Positions 12,374-15,013 of a stretch of 15,013 bases of DNA are shown piece by piece. Numbering within the stretch: the stretch's first letter is position 1; each line of letters opens with the position of its first letter. This DNA comes from Thiotrichales bacterium (GTDB lineage: Bacteria; Pseudomonadota; Gammaproteobacteria; Francisellales; CACEW01): contig JAHFRR010000002.1 in the NCBI GenBank assembly GCA_023266165.1, forward strand, positions 14,017 to 29,029. The letters run 5' to 3'. A model generated the notes under the pieces. That model was not told the origin of the DNA. It did not search any database and saw nothing but the letters and a program-made list of their open reading frames with translations. The translations under genes were made by a program, and so were the position numbers.

Positions 12374-14104
12374 TTACATCCGCTCCAAATACTGCAGCCC
12401 TAGTAGATGCATCCCCGTTTTAAACACCTCGCCGGTCAGTGCTGCAAGCGTGAGTCTAGAGGCTTGATGAGGGTCTCCCTCAATCCGACAATCCCTGAAA
12501 AACCCATTGAAATAATGTGCCAGCTGATATAAATAATCCGTCAGCCGATGAGGATAAAGATCTTGGATGACGCTTTCTAGGCATTCTGAAAAGCGCAACA
12601 CATGCAGGATCAATGGGCGCTCGCTGTGATGGGTGAGCGTCAGTGCTTTGGGGTCAATCGGATGTGCCAGACCCACTTTGCGCTGAATGCTCAAAATCCT
12701 CACCAAACTATACATGATAAACGCTGCGGTATTGCCCTCAAATTTGAGCATACGCTCATAGCTGAACACGTAGTCGTGAAGGCGATTGGAGGCAAGATCG
12801 GCATATTTGACGGCGTTAATCCCCAGAACATGGGCCATCTGATCGATCTCAGGGGCAGGGGTATCGCGGGTGATAAGGATTTGTTTGGCGTGATCAATGG
12901 CCGTGTATAAAAGATCAATCAACTTTTCAGTGTCCCCTGAACGGGTTTTGAATTTCTTGCCATCAGGCCCTAATACCAACCCAAAGGGCACGTGGGTTGC
13001 AGGGAGGTTGTCAGGAAGATATCCCGCTTTTTTTGCTGCGGCGAAAATCATGGCAAAATGAAGACCTTGACCCATATCTGTCACATAGATCAGGCGATCT
13101 GCCTTTTCAATCTGTGTGCGGTGCCAAATAGATGCCATATCTGTACTGGCATAGCCATAACCGCCGTCGCTCTTTTGGATCATCAGGGGAAGGGGTTCGC
13201 CTTCTTTGCCCGTAAAGCCTTCCAGGAAGATACACTGTGCACCCTCAGACTCTGTGATCAGATTTTTATTTTTCAGGTCTTCCAGCGTTTGTTTAAGATA
13301 GGGGTTATAAAAAGATTCTCCGCGAGAGAGGATTTTTACGTCTAATAAGCCATAAATTTCTTGATAGGCTTTCTCAGAGATTTCACAAATGATCTTCCAG
13401 GCCTTCAGAGCACTGGGATCCCCGGCTTGTAAAGCGACGACCTTTTGTTGCGAGGCTTTCATAAATTCAGGGTCTATATCAAATTGCTTTTTAGAGTCGC
13501 GATACCAGTGCATCAAATCTTGAAGCGATGCGGGCTGCTCACCTGTCAGAACACGAGGGCTGACGGATTGCATATGGCAAATCAACATGCCAAAGGCGGT
13601 ACCCCAGTCACCGATATGGTTGAGGCGCAAGACATCATATCCTAGATATTCAAAAACACGTGCGAGGGAATCTCCAATGATCGTGGATCTCAAATGCCCT
13701 ACGTGCATTTCTTTGGCGACGTTGGGGCTGGAAAAATCAATAATCAGCTTTTGAGGATGGGCCTTTGAAATACGTGCGATCCCAAGAGTAGGCTTGAGCA
13801 GCATGGATTTCGCGTGCTGAATCAGCAACGACGTGCTGAGTGTCATGTTGATAAACCCAGGGCCTGCAATCTCAAGCTTGTCAAAGATCTCAGAAGTTAC
13901 AAGCTGTGCGATAATTGCTTCTGCAATGGCGCGAGGTGAGCTTTCTAAGCGTTTCGTCAATCGCATGGCACTGTTGCACTGGTAATCCCCATGCTGACTG
14001 TCTTTGGTCTGAGTGACCTCAATATCTTGTAGTGAAAATACAGAATGGGGATAGGCTTTGATAAATGCTTGATGAACGGCGTGTTGAACAACAGGATGTA
14101 GCAT
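12374..14104 (-). CDS. argS: Arginine-tRNA ligase
   Basis: ArgRS, a class I aminoacyl-tRNA synthetase, charges tRNA-Arg in the cytoplasm. The 576-residue length matches bacterial ArgRS. Visible are the N-terminal Add-1 domain (about 1-110), the HIGH-type motif HVGH at 134-137 within SSPNVAKEMHVGHLRST, and LNHIGDWGTAFGML just after it. The KMSKS-loop equivalent is GPDGKKFKTRSGD (379-391); the divergent loop is normal for many ArgRS enzymes. The anticodon-binding DALR-type domain ends in YLERM. The ATG at 14104 has GAAGAG about 9 nt upstream. No terminator was recognised in the 5-nt gap to dut. Confidence 0.97.
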   Translation of the reverse strand: MLHPVVQHAVHQAFIKAYPHSVFSLQDIEVTQTKDSQHGDYQCNSAMRLTKRLESSPRAIAEAIIAQLVTSEIFDKLEIAGPGFINMTLSTSLLIQHAKSMLLKPTLGIARISKAHPQKLIIDFSSPNVAKEMHVGHLRSTIIGDSLARVFEYLGYDVLRLNHIGDWGTAFGMLICHMQSVSPRVLTGEQPASLQDLMHWYRDSKKQFDIDPEFMKASQQKVVALQAGDPSALKAWKIICEISEKAYQEIYGLLDVKILSRGESFYNPYLKQTLEDLKNKNLITESEGAQCIFLEGFTGKEGEPLPLMIQKSDGGYGYASTDMASIWHRTQIEKADRLIYVTDMGQGLHFAMIFAAAKKAGYLPDNLPATHVPFGLVLGPDGKKFKTRSGDTEKLIDLLYTAIDHAKQILITRDTPAPEIDQMAHVLGINAVKYADLASNRLHDYVFSYERMLKFEGNTAAFIMYSLVRILSIQRKVGLAHPIDPKALTLTHHSERPLILHVLRFSECLESVIQDLYPHRLTDYLYQLAHYFNGFFRDCRIEGDPHQASRLTLAALTGEVFKTGMHLLGLQYLERM

Positions 14105-14195
14105 GGGGGGATTCTCTTCGCAAGATCAATGGGATGTGCTGAGCATATCAGAAACTGAGGTATTCTAGCACAATTTTAAACAAATAGGGCTACGT

Positions 14196-14214
14196 TTTTT
14201 GAGTTTTTCAAAAA
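14196..14214. repeat. AT-rich inverted repeat upstream of clpB
   Basis: TTTTTGA (14196-14202) and TCAAAAA (14208-14214) form a perfect 7-bp stem around the loop GTTTT. It lies between the divergent argS and clpB genes, about 40 nt upstream of the clpB promoter candidate. With few GC pairs it is more plausible as a protein-binding site or chance palindrome than as a terminator. Confidence 0.35.
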
Positions 14215-14256
14215 TAGTGGGGAGATGCGGCTCGATGTTTTTATGTTTGATCCCCC

Positions 14257-14283
14257 CTTGCAATTTTTAAAATTACCCTCATC
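14257..14283 (+). promoter_or_regulatory. Heat-shock (sigma-32-like) promoter candidate for clpB
   Basis: CTTGCAA at 14257-14263 differs from the sigma-32 -35 consensus CTTGAAA at one position. After 12 nt comes CCCTCATC (14276-14283), close to the -10 consensus CCCCATNT. The start codon lies 45 nt downstream, and clpB is a classical sigma-32 gene. The rest of the 224-nt gap 14105-14328 shows only the AT-rich inverted repeat. Confidence 0.5.
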
Positions 14284-14315
14284 ATGGATCCATAAGCTTA
14301 AAAGTAGCGTTCATC

Positions 14316-14322
14316 AGGAGGT
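14316..14322 (+). promoter_or_regulatory. Strong ribosome-binding site of clpB
   Basis: AGGAGGT is a full match to the Shine-Dalgarno consensus and ends 6 nt before the ATG at 14329. It fixes the clpB start and is the strongest such site in the window. Confidence 0.8.
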
Positions 14323-14328
14323 ATTCAC

Positions 14329-15013
14329 ATGAACTTAGAAAAACTCACCCATCGTTTGCAAGAGGCCTTAAAGCAAGGCCAGCTCTTGGCTATTGAGCAA
14401 GATCATACGGCTATTGAGCCTGCGCACGTATTATTGGCTTTGCTGGATCAGCCGGAGGGGAGTGTCAAACCGCTTTTGATGCGCGCAGGGGTACGTGTCG
14501 ATCAATTGGCGCAAGGGCTCAATGATGAACTCAACCAGCTGCCACAAATCCCGAATAACCCTCAGTCATTAGGGGCGTCAAACAGTTTAATCAAGATTTT
14601 GATGGCCAGTGAGAAATTGGCTGAAGCTCGACATGATGATTTTGTCTCGTCAGAGTTATTTGTTCTAGCAGGATTTGACAGCAAAGATGTGATTGCAAAA
14701 TATTTGAAGCAAGCAGGGCTAGATAAAACTCGCTTGGAATCTGCAATCTCGGCGGTTCGAGGAGGGGAGTCGGTTCAAGGGGCGGGCGCAGAAGAATCTC
14801 GCGAGGCGCTTTCCAAATACACGGTGGACCTCACGGAGCGGGCGCGTTTGGGAAAATTAGATCCTGTGATCGGTCGAGACGATGAAATTCGCCGAGCGAT
14901 TCAGGTGTTACAGCGGCGTACGAAGAACAATCCTGTTTTAATCGGTGAACCGGGTGTGGGTAAAACAGCGATTGTCGAAGGCCTCGCGCAGCGTATTGTC
15001 AATAACGAAGTGC
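14329..15013 (+). CDS. clpB: ATP-dependent disaggregase ClpB, N-terminal part
   Basis: The gene runs off the right edge of the window; 228 residues are seen. ClpB is the hexameric AAA+ disaggregase that works with DnaK to rescue aggregated proteins after stress. The N domain (about 1-145) consists of two Clp repeats, starting with a helix MNLEKLTHRLQEALKQGQ and ITPAHVLLAL-like EPAHVLLALLD. Then come YTVDLTERARLGKLDPVIGR (164-183), typical of the linker to the first AAA+ module, and Walker A GEPGVGKT at 206-213, the same numbering as E. coli ClpB. The VLQRRTKNNPVLIG stretch separates ClpB from ClpA. A perfect ribosome-binding site and a sigma-32-like promoter precede the start. Confidence 0.96.
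   Translation, partial: MNLEKLTHRLQEALKQGQLLAIEQDHTAIEPAHVLLALLDQPEGSVKPLLMRAGVRVDQLAQGLNDELNQLPQIPNNPQSLGASNSLIKILMASEKLAEARHDDFVSSELFVLAGFDSKDVIAKYLKQAGLDKTRLESAISAVRGGESVQGAGAEESREALSKYTVDLTERARLGKLDPVIGRDDEIRRAIQVLQRRTKNNPVLIGEPGVGKTAIVEGLAQRIVNNEV

Noticed and set aside
12602..13645. Several plus-strand open frames within argS
   Set aside because: They are antisense shadows of a complete ArgRS with all motifs; no start signals or domains support them.

Overview
The window looks like a piece of a gammaproteobacterial chromosome of moderate GC content. The gene-order evidence is a kdsC-lptC-lptA-lptB block, a holD-like gene overlapping rimI (the arrangement known from Escherichia coli), a fabH-fabD-fabG run, and clpB behind a sigma-32-like promoter. 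The exact lineage cannot be read from the sequence. AT-only spacers, a mosaic nuclease gene and several broken canonical neighbourhoods suggest a divergent group, possibly host-associated, but that is inference. No rRNA, tRNA, CRISPR array, IS element or prophage was seen.

Layout. (1) Positions 1-2010: the 3' end of fabH, then fabD and fabG (fatty-acid initiation, malonyl transfer and first reduction). acpP does not follow fabG. (2) Positions 2072-5664: an M14 cytosolic-type metallocarboxypeptidase, then kdsC, lptC, lptA and lptB. This covers the last step to free KDO plus inner-membrane and periplasmic parts of the LPS transport machine. lptC/lptA and lptA/lptB overlap by ATGA. (3) Positions 5746-6274: a DinJ/YafQ-type toxin-antitoxin pair; the toxin carries Asn where E. 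coli YafQ has Asp67. (4) Positions 6266-8239, minus strand: a shortened AddB-like PD-(D/E)XK nuclease with an AT-rich middle. (5) Positions 8289-9065: a TauE/SafE (YfcA-type) permease, running convergently into rimI. (6) Positions 8998-10764, minus strand: an overlapping pssA-holD-rimI operon. (7) Positions 10987-11842: three small single-span membrane proteins in tandem that I cannot assign to a family; two share a membrane-proximal motif. This is the best candidate for something undescribed. (8) Positions 11901-14104: dut (+) and argS (-), tail to tail with a 5-nt gap. (9) From 14329: the 5' part of clpB.

How the genes work together. Most are core envelope and housekeeping functions: acyl chains (fab), KDO and LPS export (kdsC, lptABC), phospholipid headgroups (pssA), replication and nucleotide hygiene (holD, dut), translation (argS, rimI) and proteostasis (clpB). 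Accessory material sits in three places: the toxin-antitoxin pair after lptB, the eroded nuclease gene, and the small membrane-protein cluster between pssA and dut. No gene-free stretch exceeds 300 bases; the two longest gaps (10765-10986 and 14105-14328) hold the promoter candidates listed below.
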